Shown here: in pieces, positions 39,319 through 49,398 of the stretch | Position numbering within the stretch: position 1 is the stretch's first letter | Layout of the letters: every line of letters starts with the position of its first letter | Notes under the pieces: generated by a model | Seen by the model: only the letters and a program-made list of their open reading frames with translations | Told to the model about the DNA's origin: nothing | Database searches by the model: none | DNA from: Acetobacter aceti | GTDB lineage: Bacteria > Pseudomonadota > Alphaproteobacteria > Acetobacterales > Acetobacteraceae | Assembly (NCBI RefSeq): GCF_002005445.1 | Contig: NZ_CP014692.1 | Coordinates: forward strand, 1,550,001-1,614,000 | Reading direction: 5' to 3' | Length of the DNA stretch: 64,000 bases | Made by a program: the position numbers and the translations under genes

Positions 39319-39996
39319 ATGCGCCAGTTGCCGCTGCCATTCGGACATAGGCGGCGTTTTGATGAGGCAGGATTCGTGTCGGGGCGCTCGAACGCGGCGG
39401 CGCGGACGTGGCTGTTTGCAACCGATGCGGAAAAAAGCTGGTCGGAGAACCGGCTGGCTCTCTGGGGTGGTCAGGGGCGTGGCAAGACGCATCTCCTGCG
39501 CGTGTGGGCGCAGCGCAACGATGCGATGATCGTGGATGCGGCGCAAGGACTGCCGGATATTGCGACATTGCTGGAGCGCACACCTCACGCGCTGGCGCTT
39601 GATGCGCTGCCTGAGCAGGGACTGGATGAGCTGGCGCTGCTGCGGATCATCAACACTTCCCGGGAACGTCGGATGCCGCTCCTCATGGTGGCGCGTACGC
39701 CACCAAGCCAGTGGACAGTGACGCTGCCTGATCTGTGCAGCCGCCTGCGCGCGACGATGACCGTGGAGATCGGGCCTGCGGAGGATGTGCTGCTTCATCG
39801 CCTGATGCTGCGTCTGCTGGCCGAGCGTCAGCTTGTCGTGCCCCGGCAGATTACAGACTGGCTGTTGCAGCGTCTGCCGCGGGAAGCCTCGGCGATAGAG
39901 GATGCGGTCAGTCGTATCGACGCGGTGACTCTTGCCTCGGGGCAGCCTTTTGATCTGCGGGCAGCCGCGCGCCTTCTGGCTGACCTGAGCGAATGA
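39319..39996 (+). CDS. hdaA: DnaA-related regulator HdaA/Hda
   Basis: DnaA homologue lacking the DNA-binding domain, which with the sliding clamp promotes hydrolysis of DnaA-ATP and so limits replication starts. The N-terminus MRQLPLPFG is the clamp-binding QLxLPF motif. The AAA+ P-loop is degenerate-looking but present (WGGQGRGKTHLLR), and sensor regions follow. ATG 39319 places the clamp motif at the very start, as in the family, and has AAAAAAGG nine bases before it; GTG 39250 would add 23 residues. The order purN-purM/hdaA/ppk matches other alphaproteobacteria. Confidence 0.88.
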   Translation: MRQLPLPFGHRRRFDEAGFVSGRSNAAARTWLFATDAEKSWSENRLALWGGQGRGKTHLLRVWAQRNDAMIVDAAQGLPDIATLLERTPHALALDALPEQGLDELALLRIINTSRERRMPLLMVARTPPSQWTVTLPDLCSRLRATMTVEIGPAEDVLLHRLMLRLLAERQLVVPRQITDWLLQRLPREASAIEDAVSRIDAVTLASGQPFDLRAAARLLADLSE

Positions 39997-40047
39997 ACAG
40001 GTCCATGGCGGTCTGAAATCAGGCAGATCCCTGTCTGTATTCTTAAA

Positions 40048-40061
40048 TTGTCATATGACAA
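40048..40061. promoter_or_regulatory. Perfect palindrome upstream of ppk
   Basis: TTGTCATATGACAA, a perfect 14-base palindrome about 88 bases before the ppk start. The half TGTCATA resembles half of a Pho box, but the second direct repeat is not clear. A regulator site is plausible; which one is open. Confidence 0.4.
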
Positions 40062-40148
40062 AAGGATGTAGGGATCATACGATTTAGCCCGCATAAAATG
40101 ATACGCAGACAGTTATTGCGCTGAATCGCAGTCGCACAGGAGAGTATT

Positions 40149-42476
40149 TTGTCGGAGCATGAGGGAAACAGAACGCGAGGAGTGGGCCGTCGCGTGAAGG
40201 GAACCCGTGCGCCTGCGTCTACCACCAGATCGCAGGGCACTCGCCGGAAAACCGCAGCAACAGTCACGAAGGCTCAGGCGGGCACAGCCGTCGCACGAAT
40301 ACGGACGCGAAAAGCAGCGCCCGCGCCGGTTGAAATCACCGCTACTTCTCCGGATCGCTTCATCAATCGGGAATTGTCCTGGCTCGCCTTCAACCAGCGT
40401 GTGGTCGAGGAAGCCGATAACCGGCGTAACCCGCTGCTTGAGCGCCTGCGTTTCCTGTCCATCAGCGCCAGCAATCTCGACGAATTCTACTCCGTACGCG
40501 TCGCCGGTCTGGTGGGGCAGGTGCGGGAAGGGCTGGTTTCCCTTTCTCCCGACGGGCTGACACCCTCCCTCCAGCTTGTCGCCGTTCGCGAGCGCTGTGT
40601 GCAGCTTTTCCGTGAGCAGCAGCGTATCTGGATCCATCTGCGTGGCCTTCTGGCCGAAGCGGATGTGACGTTGTGCGGTCTTGAGCATCTCGATGCCGAT
40701 GACCGGATCTGGCTCTCCGACTTTTTCATGGACCGCGTCTTTCCCGTCCTGACGCCTCTGGCTGTCGATCCAGCGCATCCGCTGCCGTTCATCCCGAACA
40801 TGGGGCTTGCCCTCGGCCTGAGTCTCGTGTCCGAGGAAACCGGCACGTTTGTCATGAACGGCCTGATCCTGCTGCCCGCGCAGGTGGATCGTTTCATCCG
40901 TCTGCCATCGCTGCCGGGCAAGCCGCCGTCCGTGCGGTTCGTGCTGCTGGAAGACCTGATCAAACTGTGCATCGACCGGCTCTATCCGGGGCTGGCGGTC
41001 GTGGAGAGCGGCACGGTGCGCGTGATCCGTGACACTGATGTCGAGTTCGAGGACGAGGCGGAAGATCTTGTCCGCTCCTACGAGACGGCGCTGAAACAGC
41101 GTCGTCGTGGCGTGGTCATTCACGTCGATATGGAAGAAAGCGTGCCACGCGGTCTGGTGGATGCGATTGTCGACGAGCTTGATCTGCCGCCTGAAGAAGT
41201 TTCGATTCATTCAGGCATGATCGGTGTGGTCGATCTGAAGCAGATGATCGTCGATGACCGTCCCGACCTTCTGTTTCCCCCATACACCCCTCGCTTTCCG
41301 GAACGGATCGTGGATTATGGCGGTGACTGTTTCGCCGCCATTCGCGCCAAGGATCTGATCGTCCACCATCCGTTCGAAAGCTTCGACGTGGTGGTGCAGT
41401 TCCTGCGTCAGGCGGCGCTCGACCCGAACGTGATCGCCATCAAGCAGACGCTTTACCGCACGTCGCGCGACAGCCCGATCGTCAAGGCGCTGATCGAAGC
41501 CGCCGAGGCGGGCAAGTCGGTCACAGCCATGGTCGAGCTGCGGGCTCGGTTTGATGAGGAAGCGAACATCCGCCTGTCCCGCGCGCTTGAAGCGGCGGGC
41601 GTGCAGGTGGTGTTCGGTTTCTCGGACCTCAAGACCCACGCCAAGCTGAGTCTCGTCGTGCGCAGGGAGGGTGGAACAGTCCGGTCCTACGCACATTTCG
41701 GCACCGGCAATTATCATCCGATCACGGCGAAGATTTATACGGACCTCTCTTTCTTCACATGCAGCCCTGAGCTGGTGCGTGATTCCGCGCGTCTGTTCAA
41801 CTATGTCACCGGTTACGCCAAACCCGCCCAGATGGAGGCGATCGGCTTCTCACCGCTGACATGCCGCAAGATGCTGAAAGAGCTGATTGACGATGAGATC
41901 GAGCATGTCCGTCAGGGACGGCAGGGGCATATCTGGCTGAAGATGAATGCGCTTGTTGACCCGAAGCTGATTGACAAGCTGTATGAAGCCTCGTGCGCCG
42001 GTGTGAAGGTCATGGGCGTCGTGCGCGGTATGTGCTGCCTGCGGCCGGGCGTGCCGGGACTGTCCGAGAACATCCGCATCAAGTCGATCGTCGGACGCTT
42101 TCTCGAACATGCGCGTATCTATGCGTTCGGTAATGGCCATCGCCTGCCATCCCGTTCCGCCAAGGTGTTCATCTCTTCGGCGGACTGGATGACGCGCAAC
42201 ATGGACTGGCGGGTAGAAAGTCTGGTGCCGATCACCAACGCGACGGTCCACGCGCAGGTGCTCGACCAGATCATGGTGACCGACCTCAAGGACAACCTGA
42301 ATTCCTGGATTCTGGAAAAGACAGGTGTCTGGCGGCATCTTGATCCGGGCAGCAAGCCATTCTCGGCGCATGAATGGTTCATGACCCATCCATCGCTGTC
42401 GGGCAGAGGGTCGGCGGCGACCCAGATCACCGGGCGTTCCGCGCAGCCTCCACGTGACCGTCTGGCGGACGACTGA
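40149..42476 (+). CDS. ppk1: Polyphosphate kinase 1
   Basis: Makes polyphosphate from ATP. The four-domain PPK1 layout is present: N-domain beginning [20 protein letters not shown], the head domain, and two C-terminal phospholipase D-like domains. The autophosphorylated His is in [14 protein letters not shown], followed by [20 protein letters not shown], and the second site lies around [17 protein letters not shown]. 775 residues, with a basic Ala/Thr-rich extension of about 65 residues. The start is a TTG with AGGAGA five bases upstream, the only credible ribosome site. Confidence 0.96.
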   Translation: MSEHEGNRTRGVGRRVKGTRAPASTTRSQGTRRKTAATVTKAQAGTAVARIRTRKAAPAPVEITATSPDRFINRELSWLAFNQRVVEEADNRRNPLLERLRFLSISASNLDEFYSVRVAGLVGQVREGLVSLSPDGLTPSLQLVAVRERCVQLFREQQRIWIHLRGLLAEADVTLCGLEHLDADDRIWLSDFFMDRVFPVLTPLAVDPAHPLPFIPNMGLALGLSLVSEETGTFVMNGLILLPAQVDRFIRLPSLPGKPPSVRFVLLEDLIKLCIDRLYPGLAVVESGTVRVIRDTDVEFEDEAEDLVRSYETALKQRRRGVVIHVDMEESVPRGLVDAIVDELDLPPEEVSIHSGMIGVVDLKQMIVDDRPDLLFPPYTPRFPERIVDYGGDCFAAIRAKDLIVHHPFESFDVVVQFLRQAALDPNVIAIKQTLYRTSRDSPIVKALIEAAEAGKSVTAMVELRARFDEEANIRLSRALEAAGVQVVFGFSDLKTHAKLSLVVRREGGTVRSYAHFGTGNYHPITAKIYTDLSFFTCSPELVRDSARLFNYVTGYAKPAQMEAIGFSPLTCRKMLKELIDDEIEHVRQGRQGHIWLKMNALVDPKLIDKLYEASCAGVKVMGVVRGMCCLRPGVPGLSENIRIKSIVGRFLEHARIYAFGNGHRLPSRSAKVFISSADWMTRNMDWRVESLVPITNATVHAQVLDQIMVTDLKDNLNSWILEKTGVWRHLDPGSKPFSAHEWFMTHPSLSGRGSAATQITGRSAQPPRDRLADD

Positions 42477-42547
42477 ACCCTGTTGTCTCTCTTTGCGAAG
42501 CTCCGGAAATCTTTCTATAAAAGGGAAGGATTTTCGGAGACGCCCAG

Positions 42548-43426
42548 ATGAGCACTGACCGGTTTGTGTTCGGTGATGAAAAACTCACAGCGACAGTATC
42601 CGCTCAGGGAGCGGAACTGGTTTCCCTGACGCTGCCGGACGGCACGGGTGTGCTCTGGGACGCTGGTCCGGCATGGCGGCGGCACTCGCCTGTATTGTTT
42701 CCGATCGTGGGACGTCTTCCCGACGATCAGGCGATTATCGGCGGCAGACCTTATCGCATGACGCAGCATGGTTTCGCCCGTGACTGCGTTTTCCAGTGGG
42801 TCGAGCAGAAGCCTGACAGTTGCACTTTGTCGCTGGAAGCGGACGATCAGACGCTCGCCGTCTTTCCGTTCCGGTTTCGTCTGTGGCTGACCTATCAGAT
42901 CAGCAACGGAGAGCTGACGGTTCTCTATACGGTTCGCAACATGGAAGAAGGCAGGGAGCTTCCCTTTTCGCTGGGAGCGCATCCCGCTTTCCGCTGGCCT
43001 TTGGAAAAAGGCGGAAAGCGCGAAGACTATCGCCTGACTTTTGAAGAGCCCGAGCCTGAACCCATCCGTCGTCTTGAAGGTGGTCTGCTCGATCCTGCGT
43101 CGCGTCCGACGCCTGTGGAAGGCGCTGTTCTGGCGTTGCTCGATGATCTGTTTGTTGAAGACGCCATCATCTTCGACCGGATCAGAAGTCGTGTCGTGAC
43201 GTTCGGACGTCCGGGTGGGCTGGCTCTCCGTATGTCATGGCATGGATTTCCTGAGCTGGGCGTGTGGACCAGGCCGGGCGCTTCGTTCCTGTGTATCGAG
43301 CCATGGCAGGGTTACGCCACACCGCATGGTTTCAAGGGGGAGTTTCGTGACAAGCCGGGTGTGGTGAGTGTTCAGCCTGGTCAGGAATGGTCGGCGTCCT
43401 GGTCAGTGAGCGCTGTTCAGGTCTGA
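42548..43426 (+). CDS. Aldose 1-epimerase-like protein
   Basis: 292-residue galactose-mutarotase-fold protein. Conserved pieces are LWDAGPAWRRHSPVLFPIVG, MTQHGFARD with the first catalytic-type His, FSLGAHPAFRWPLE with the second, and a late Glu in FLCIEPWQGYATP. Resembles the LacX/YeaD branch, which may act on hexose phosphates rather than free aldoses. GGAG lies eight bases before ATG 42548. The next gene begins 4 bases after its stop. Confidence 0.87.
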   Translation: MSTDRFVFGDEKLTATVSAQGAELVSLTLPDGTGVLWDAGPAWRRHSPVLFPIVGRLPDDQAIIGGRPYRMTQHGFARDCVFQWVEQKPDSCTLSLEADDQTLAVFPFRFRLWLTYQISNGELTVLYTVRNMEEGRELPFSLGAHPAFRWPLEKGGKREDYRLTFEEPEPEPIRRLEGGLLDPASRPTPVEGAVLALLDDLFVEDAIIFDRIRSRVVTFGRPGGLALRMSWHGFPELGVWTRPGASFLCIEPWQGYATPHGFKGEFRDKPGVVSVQPGQEWSASWSVSAVQV

Positions 43427-43429
43427 CCC

Positions 43430-44455
43430 GTGGCGGATCAAAAAAAAAGACGGACTGCTCCGGCGGGGAAGCGTCGTTCCTGGCTGCGGACAGGCGCCGG
43501 GGTAGTGGCGGCTGTCTTGCTGACGGGAGGCGCCGTCACCGGGGCAGGGTGGTGGCGCTATACCGCGCCCGGTCCGTTGTCCTCACCGACAGCATTAAAC
43601 ATCCCACATGGCGGATATGCCAGCACCATTGCCGCTCTGCGTCAGGGGCAGGCGCTTTCATCCGGTGTGATGGATGACTATGTCTTTCGCACAGCCATCG
43701 CTTTGACCCGGCATGAGGGGCAACTGCACGCGGCGGAGCTGATGTTTCCGGCTCATGCTTCCATGCGGGACGTGTTGTCGGTTCTTCGCCATGGTCGGCC
43801 TGTTGTCCACCAGTTGACCATTCCCGAAGGACTGACCGCCAGCCAGATAACGGCGCTCGTTGAGGCGGCGCCTTTTTTGAAGGGCGGCATCACGAGTTTG
43901 GCGGAAGGTGAGGCTCTTCCCGAAACCTACAGCTATTTACGTGATTCGGATCGCGCGGTGCTTATAGGCAGAATGAAGCAGGCCATGCAGCGGCAGGTCG
44001 AGACTGTCTGGAACGGTCGTGATCCATCCATCGGCCTGTCTGATCCGGCGCAACTGGTGACGCTTGCCTCCATGGTGGAGAAAGAGACCGGCTTGCCGGA
44101 AGAGCGGCCCCGTATCGCGCGCGTCTTCCTGAATCGTCTCGGCAAGGGCATGAAACTTCAGTCCGATCCAACGACCGTCTACGCCCTGAATGGGGGAGCG
44201 GGGCCTTTGGGAAGACCTCTTGTTCATTCGGACCTGATGATTCAGAGCCCCTATAATACTTATGTGAGTACGGGCCTGCCTCCGGGCCCGATCTGCTCGC
44301 CAGGGGTTGCTGCGTTGCAGGCTGCTGCTCATCCTGCTGCGGGCGATGAACTGTATTTTGTCGCGACCGGCTCAGGTGGCAGCCACTTTGCGTCGTCGCT
44401 TGATGAGCATAACCGGAATGTTTCGGCTCTTCGGAACAAGTCACAGGATAAGTAA
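43430..44455 (+). CDS. mltG: Endolytic murein transglycosylase MltG
   Basis: Membrane-anchored enzyme that cuts nascent peptidoglycan. A short basic N-terminus and one membrane segment (GVVAAVLLTGGAVTGAGWW) are followed by the YceG domain. Landmarks are HQLTIPEGLTASQITALVE, LPETYSYLRDSDR, the catalytic Glu in ASMVEKETGLPEERP, and SPYNTYVSTGLPPGPICSPG. 341 residues from GTG 43430. A run of nine A occurs at codons 4-7 and is intact. Usually found beside fabF; here it follows the epimerase gene instead. Confidence 0.93.
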   Translation: MADQKKRRTAPAGKRRSWLRTGAGVVAAVLLTGGAVTGAGWWRYTAPGPLSSPTALNIPHGGYASTIAALRQGQALSSGVMDDYVFRTAIALTRHEGQLHAAELMFPAHASMRDVLSVLRHGRPVVHQLTIPEGLTASQITALVEAAPFLKGGITSLAEGEALPETYSYLRDSDRAVLIGRMKQAMQRQVETVWNGRDPSIGLSDPAQLVTLASMVEKETGLPEERPRIARVFLNRLGKGMKLQSDPTTVYALNGGAGPLGRPLVHSDLMIQSPYNTYVSTGLPPGPICSPGVAALQAAAHPAAGDELYFVATGSGGSHFASSLDEHNRNVSALRNKSQDK

Positions 44456-44567
44456 AAAAACAGTTAATTTATGTAATTAAATTACAACATGTTTTTGTAT
44501 TGGTTGTTTTACGAATTATTATATTAAAATATCCAAAATTACTTATTGTATTTTTGGGGATTTTAAT

Positions 44568-45434
44568 ATGAAAATGAAAAATGTATATATTCTAGGGCCA
44601 TCTCATATTCATAGTGATTTTACAAATATAGTTTCTGATGATATAAAATATGGTCTCATTTTTAATGGTTGTACTCTGGATGGTCATTGTGGAATTCCAA
44701 ACTGGTCAAGATATATTTATGATAAAATAAAAGAAAATTATGAAATTAATAATGATGTCGTATGGATTGTTTCTGATTTTAAATTTAATAACATGGATTA
44801 TGAAAAAAATAAATGATATAGTTGGAACTGGCAATTATTTTCTTGATTCAATGGGGTTTCCAGGAAATGTTGATAAAAATTTCATGGATACTCAGCATAT
44901 ATCGACACTTGGGTTTCATTCATTAAATATAATAGATAAAATAATTAAATATTTTCCAAATATAAAAATTTTATTTTGGTGTTTATATGTTAGAAGTAGA
45001 TTGAATAATTCAAGTTATCCAAATTGGCTAAAATATAAATCAATAAAAAACAGATATATGAAAAATATCATTGATATTGATAGATTTACCTCTCCGGAAG
45101 TATTTTCAACATTTGTAAAGGATTTGGGAGGGCATCCAAATAGATTTGGATATTATTTTTTAGATGAAATTATAAACAAAAAAAGTTTATCGAATATCAA
45201 TATAAAAGAATTTGATTTTATATCATCAAGAAAATTTGATTTTTTGCGCGGAAATGGAGACTTCATATCGGAAATTTATTTCGATTCTAATGGGTCTATT
45301 GGTCTGTACAATAATGTAAATGAAAAAAATGGTCTATAGATAATGGAAGTGTTTTATTTAAAAATGAAAAAGATGAAATTTCTACAATTTTCAATAGATA
45401 TGAAGTTCATGGTGAATATATATATATTTTATAG
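44568..45434 (+). pseudogene. AT-rich SGNH-hydrolase-like gene broken at two A-runs
   Basis: Three open pieces join into one protein of about 288 residues. The first, MKMKNVYILGPSHIHSDF onward, ends at 44816. The second continues NDIVGTGNYFLDSMGFPGN after a one-base shift in an A7 run near 44804. The third, WSIDNGSVLFKNEKDEIST, follows an opposite shift in an A7 run near 45328 and ends at TAG 45434. GPSH near the start and GGHPNRFGYYFLDEI near the end fit block I and the catalytic His block of SGNH esterases, but the Asp is not clear. The last part resembles tail repeats in polysaccharide-related proteins. Very low GC, so acquired. Confidence 0.55.
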
Positions 45435-45549
45435 GAGATTTCCTTTTGGAGAGTGAAGGGCAGAAACACATAATCAGAACAAAAATGAATTAGGTTTTGT
45501 CCTGATTATATGACCTCCAGAATAAATGGAACCGCTAACTGAATTGTGC

Positions 45550-46440
45550 TCAGTAGCTTTTTGACGGGACTGACGGCCGAGATCTGAGCGGAGCCAGAGA
45601 CTGGCTCTGGATTCCGCTGCCACTGTTGACTACGGGGGCGCTGTTATAGGGTGTGAGCTGAGCCTCACCCGAAGAAGTGATGTCGCCGGAAGAAGAGCTA
45701 CCGCCAACAACCGGGTTGGCAGTCATTGCAGCCGCGGCCGACGCGTTATAGCGGCTCAGGATGGCGCGTAGCGGATCGGCTCCGGCGTTGTTCACGCGCA
45801 TGGAGATCACAATCTCGGTCGGCCCGACTATCTGGTTGTAATAAGCGCGGTTCGCGTCGCTGTCGACCGTCAGCTTGGCGCCGCTCAGAGCTACGCCTGC
45901 AAACAGACCTTCCGATTTCTGGATTGCCATGATGTCGGTGTTGGAACGCCCGGCTGTGCCGCTTTCGATGCCGCTGCCCATCGTTGCAAAGGACGCCGCA
46001 GCGTTCGCGCCGAACTGAAACTGGCTGTCGAGCAGCGCCTGCAGTCCGCGATCGCTCATGACGAAGAACATGATTGCTGAAGACTGTATCCCCAGCTGAA
46101 AACCGATCGAGCCAGAACCGAATCGGTAGAAGGCAGGGTCAGACCATGATCCACGGGCGTCACGTGAAAGAAGCAGGCATCCTCCACCTGAGCCACCGAT
46201 CCCGATCGACATGCGGAAGATGGAAGGGCAGACCATTACGGCCCGGGACTGTCCCAGATAGCGGTAAACGCGATCGGTGGTTTTCGCGCCCGTGAACATA
46301 TCCTGAACCGCGAGGGTGGCCTTGTCGACCAGCATCTGTTCGGTGCTGCTGTCGGCGGCGTGTCCCACGGTGGAAAGGCCAAGCATCCCCACCATCACAG
46401 TGGAAGAAAGAAAAAGCCGGGTCAGGCGGCGAGCCCGCAT
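45550..46440 (-). CDS. SYLF-domain lipid-binding protein (Ysc84/DUF500 type)
   Basis: 296-residue exported protein. Signal peptide (RLFLSSTVMVGMLGLSTVGHA) followed by the SYLF domain: VMVCPSIFRMSIGIGGSGGG, GSIGFQLGIQSSAIMFFVMS, then FAGVALSGAKLTVDSDANRA YYNQ in two parts. The tail of about 70 residues is Ser/Gly-rich and disordered. SYLF proteins bind phosphoinositides in eukaryotes; the bacterial role is unclear. Start ATG 46440 with AGGAG seven bases upstream, inside a palindrome. Confidence 0.87.
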   Translation of the reverse strand: MRARRLTRLFLSSTVMVGMLGLSTVGHAADSSTEQMLVDKATLAVQDMFTGAKTTDRVYRYLGQSRAVMVCPSIFRMSIGIGGSGGGCLLLSRDARGSWSDPAFYRFGSGSIGFQLGIQSSAIMFFVMSDRGLQALLDSQFQFGANAAASFATMGSGIESGTAGRSNTDIMAIQKSEGLFAGVALSGAKLTVDSDANRAYYNQIVGPTEIVISMRVNNAGADPLRAILSRYNASAAAAMTANPVVGGSSSSGDITSSGEAQLTPYNSAPVVNSGSGIQSQSLAPLRSRPSVPSKSY

Positions 46441-46452
46441 AGGAGATCTCCT
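46441..46452. promoter_or_regulatory. Palindrome over the SYLF gene ribosome site
   Basis: AGGAGATCTCCT, a perfect 12-base palindrome directly before the start codon. Its first arm is the ribosome site and its second arm is the complement, so the mRNA could hide its own start site in a small hairpin. Confidence 0.45.
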
Positions 46453-46553
46453 GTCACGAGGACGGTGGCGACCAGAATCGCCGGAATATATGGCTCAAGC
46501 ATGGCGACAGATGCGCCCGGACGCAATTTGCCGGGCACGCAGAGCTCTTAACC

Positions 46554-47495
46554 CTATCTGAGAGGAAGAGGAACACCGTTCACAGTCAGGATACCGCCTT
46601 CCCAGTTCGTGTCCCATGTATTGCTGTCACCACTCTTGTGGCTGACAATCCGGGCCAGCACCAGAGCGGCGGCAATCTTTGTCTGGGAATCCTGCTGCGC
46701 CTTCTGGATGAGCGTGCTGATATCCCTGATTTCCAGATGACCGCTTGCGGAGGCGCTGTCGTGCTCGCCGGTCAGGGTAGCGCGTCCGTTCCCGGAGAGT
46801 TCGACCGTGTCCCGTTTGGCTGAAAAGGACTGGATGGCGACATGCACGGCGGGAAGCCGGGCGGATTTGCCCGCCGTGGCGGCCATCAGGCTGGCCAGTT
46901 CATCGGCGGGCAGGGAGAAGGAGGCCTGAGCGGAGGATGGTATCAGCGACGTCGCCGCTGTACCGCTGGTGGCGACACCACTGAAGCTCAGGACGGCCCT
47001 GGCGTCGGGTCCTGCTCCGTTGATGGCGAGCCCGGCATTGGCCATCGACACATGCAGGGCGCCATGTTTCACGGCCACGGAGGTCCAGGCCAGCTTCAGC
47101 GAATGACCTGCGGCAAGACTATCCTGAGCCACCTGGCCCTCGGCTTCCAGCCACTGCGAGCAGGCGGCGTTGTGATGGCCGATCAGGGCCGCCAGCAGCA
47201 GCACGGAAGCGGCGTCCGCGACATCGCCAGCGGTGCCGGTCGTGCCTGCAAGAGTCTGGCTCGCGGCGCTCAGCGAACCACCGTTTGCTGGAAACGTCAC
47301 TGTAATGTGACTGAAGGCGGCATGATCTTCACCACTGTCCGCGTTTTCATGATGGATTGTGGCGCATCCGGCAGGAACGCTGGCGGCTAGCGCCGGTTCG
47401 ACGCCCCAGAGTGCGGCGGCAAATCCGAGAACGGAAGCCGTCATCTGCCAGAGAGAGCGGCGGCGGAGAAGGGAGTGAGTGGATAAGTGCTTCAT
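46554..47495 (-). CDS. Secreted hypothetical protein
   Basis: 313 residues with a signal peptide ending near ALAASVP. The rest is Ala/Ser-rich, with alternating hydrophobic stretches (LHVSMANAGLAINGAGPDAR, then VELSGNGRATLTGEH) and a C-terminal GGILTVNGVPLPLR. The repeated measure-like beta strands and the ending recall AsmA-like or DUF2125 periplasmic proteins, but I cannot assign a family with confidence. It is a complete gene with normal codon use, so real. Confidence 0.75.
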   Translation of the reverse strand: MKHLSTHSLLRRRSLWQMTASVLGFAAALWGVEPALAASVPAGCATIHHENADSGEDHAAFSHITVTFPANGGSLSAASQTLAGTTGTAGDVADAASVLLLAALIGHHNAACSQWLEAEGQVAQDSLAAGHSLKLAWTSVAVKHGALHVSMANAGLAINGAGPDARAVLSFSGVATSGTAATSLIPSSAQASFSLPADELASLMAATAGKSARLPAVHVAIQSFSAKRDTVELSGNGRATLTGEHDSASASGHLEIRDISTLIQKAQQDSQTKIAAALVLARIVSHKSGDSNTWDTNWEGGILTVNGVPLPLR

Positions 47496-47592
47496 GTGAT
47501 CTTAAAAGTGGCGCAAGTGATCCCTATGCGCAATCTGCTCCTGCGCTGTAACACCTGAATCTTTCTGTCTTTTCACATTGGAAGACCATCCG

Positions 47593-48570
47593 ATGCCGTT
47601 CAAGCTGGACCCCTTTCTTGTCAGCCTGCTGGCGACGCTCGGCGTTGCGACCGTCGCTCCCGCCCAGGGAGCCGCCGTTCCTTTCTTCAAGGATCTGGCG
47701 ATCGTGCTGATTGCGTTGATGTTCTTCCTGCAGGGCGCAAGGCTTTCCCGAACGGCGGTCCTCAGCGGTCTGACGGCCTGGAAACTGCATCTCACGATTC
47801 TCGCCTGCACGTTTGTTCTGTTTCCGGTGCTTGGCCTCACACTTCATGCGCTTGCGCCGGGCCTGCTGCATCCTGATGTATGGACCGGCGTGCTGTTTCT
47901 CTGCTGCCTGCCTTCGACCGTACAGTCCTCGATCGCCTTCACCTCCATAGGCAAAGGCAATGTTCCCGCCGCAGTCTGTTCGGCAACGGCTTCCAATATC
48001 CTGGGCATCTTCATAACGCCGCTGCTGGTCGGGCTGATCCTCGCCAAGGAGGGTTCAAAATCAGGGGGGGCGATGGACATCGTGTTTCAGCTGCTGCTGC
48101 CGTTCATACTCGGACAACTGCTTCAGCCCTGGATCGGTGACTGGGCCCGCCGTCACAAGAAGCTGCTGTCTTTTTCTGACCGTGGCTCAGTTCTTGTCGT
48201 GGTCTACTCAGCCTTCAGTGACGCCATTGTGCAGGGACTCTGGCACAGCCTGCCACTCTCACAGCTAGGCATCGTGGCTCTTGTAGACAGCGCTCTGCTG
48301 GCTTTTGTGCTCGTCTTCACCATGCTCGGAAGCCGTCTGCTTGGCTACTCCCGAGCGGACGAGGTCGCCATTGTATTCTGTGGCTCCAAGAAGACACTGG
48401 CGTCCGGCGTGCCGATGGCCAACGTGCTGTTTCCGGCCTCGAGCGTTGGTCTCGTGGTGCTGCCCCTGATGCTGTACCACCAGATTCAGCTTTTCGTCTG
48501 CGCCATACTGGCTCAGCATTTTGCTCGTGAGGCGAAGAGTGAAGAGGCAGCCGATTTTCAGAACCGCTGA
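47593..48570 (+). CDS. Bile acid:sodium symporter family transporter (SLC10A7-like)
   Basis: 325-residue membrane protein with about nine or ten segments. LMFFLQGARLSRTAVLSGLT and CCLPSTVQSSIAFTSIGKGN match the SLC10A7/YfeH branch, and the late FCGSKKTLASGVPMANVLFP segment is the crossover region. The substrate is not known; sodium or organic anion transport is assumed from the fold. I start at ATG 47593; the frame opens at a TTG 15 bases earlier. Its 3' end overlaps the convergent DsbA-like gene by 13 bases. Confidence 0.87.
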   Translation: MPFKLDPFLVSLLATLGVATVAPAQGAAVPFFKDLAIVLIALMFFLQGARLSRTAVLSGLTAWKLHLTILACTFVLFPVLGLTLHALAPGLLHPDVWTGVLFLCCLPSTVQSSIAFTSIGKGNVPAAVCSATASNILGIFITPLLVGLILAKEGSKSGGAMDIVFQLLLPFILGQLLQPWIGDWARRHKKLLSFSDRGSVLVVVYSAFSDAIVQGLWHSLPLSQLGIVALVDSALLAFVLVFTMLGSRLLGYSRADEVAIVFCGSKKTLASGVPMANVLFPASSVGLVVLPLMLYHQIQLFVCAILAQHFAREAKSEEAADFQNR

Positions 48571-49274
48571 GACAGCAAAGACGTCCGTTCAGCATCGAAT
48601 CGGATTTCTGCCTTCGATCCGGTGACCCAGAACGCTGCATCCATAAGGCGGTTCAGGGCAGGGGCGTCATGTACTCCTGTCAGAGCCAGTCCTCCGATAA
48701 TGAAGGATGGCACGCCGTTAATGCCGGCTTTCTGAGCCTGAATCTGTCCGGCCGTTACAGTGCCGGCCAACGTCTGGCCGCTGAGAAAATGAAGCGCCAG
48801 ATCGTGATCAAACCCCTGCCGGACTGCGATTTCCGCCAGCAGGGCAGGGTCGCTGATATCCTCGCCGTTCTGGAAAAAAGCCTCGAAAATGGAGAGAACG
48901 AGAGTGGTACAGTCACCTCGCGCAGAGGCCCATTCAATAAGTCTGTGTGCATTCATCGTGTTGGGGACGCGATGAATGCGATTGAAGTGAATGGCGCACC
49001 CGAACTCGGCTGCCTGGATTTCAATCAGACGTAGCAGGCGGTCTGCCCGCTCCCTGCTGCCGTGCCGGGCTTCAAGATAGTCGTTGAATGTCATGGCCTC
49101 ATTCTGCGAAGCTGGATTGAGCAGAAAGGGCCGCCACGTATAGAGCGTTTCAACATCCGTGCGACGTCTGAAAACGCTGATCAGGCGAGTGATGCCCATG
49201 CAGCACCAGGGGCAGACGAAATCGAAGACGACTTCGACGCTCATCCTTGGTCTGGAAGGGGCGAGCATGTTCAT
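48558..49274 (-). CDS. DsbA-family oxidoreductase (FrnE-like)
   Basis: 238-residue thioredoxin-fold protein with the active site C21-P-W-C24 in FDFVCPWCCMG and a helical insertion. The cis-Pro loop is GVPSFIIGG. No signal peptide, so a cytoplasmic FrnE/2-hydroxychromene-isomerase-like member rather than periplasmic DsbA. AGGA seven bases before ATG 49274. Substrate unknown; FrnE relatives act in stress resistance or polyketide steps. Separate from the gsp genes by 124 bases in the same direction. Confidence 0.87.
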   Translation of the reverse strand: MNMLAPSRPRMSVEVVFDFVCPWCCMGITRLISVFRRRTDVETLYTWRPFLLNPASQNEAMTFNDYLEARHGSRERADRLLRLIEIQAAEFGCAIHFNRIHRVPNTMNAHRLIEWASARGDCTTLVLSIFEAFFQNGEDISDPALLAEIAVRQGFDHDLALHFLSGQTLAGTVTAGQIQAQKAGINGVPSFIIGGLALTGVHDAPALNRLMDAAFWVTGSKAEIRFDAERTSLLSQRF

Positions 49275-49398
49275 GGAGATATCCTAGGGACAGGACGGGG
49301 AACATGCACCTTGTTTCATGAGGTGTTACATTTTTGTATTATGCTCCGACTGCACGCTGCCCTCCGCAGTTACCACCCGTGAAGCACTTTTGATGTGC

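Noticed and set aside
40113..41210. Minus-strand open frame opposite ppk
   Set aside because: No ribosome site or domain; ppk is complete.
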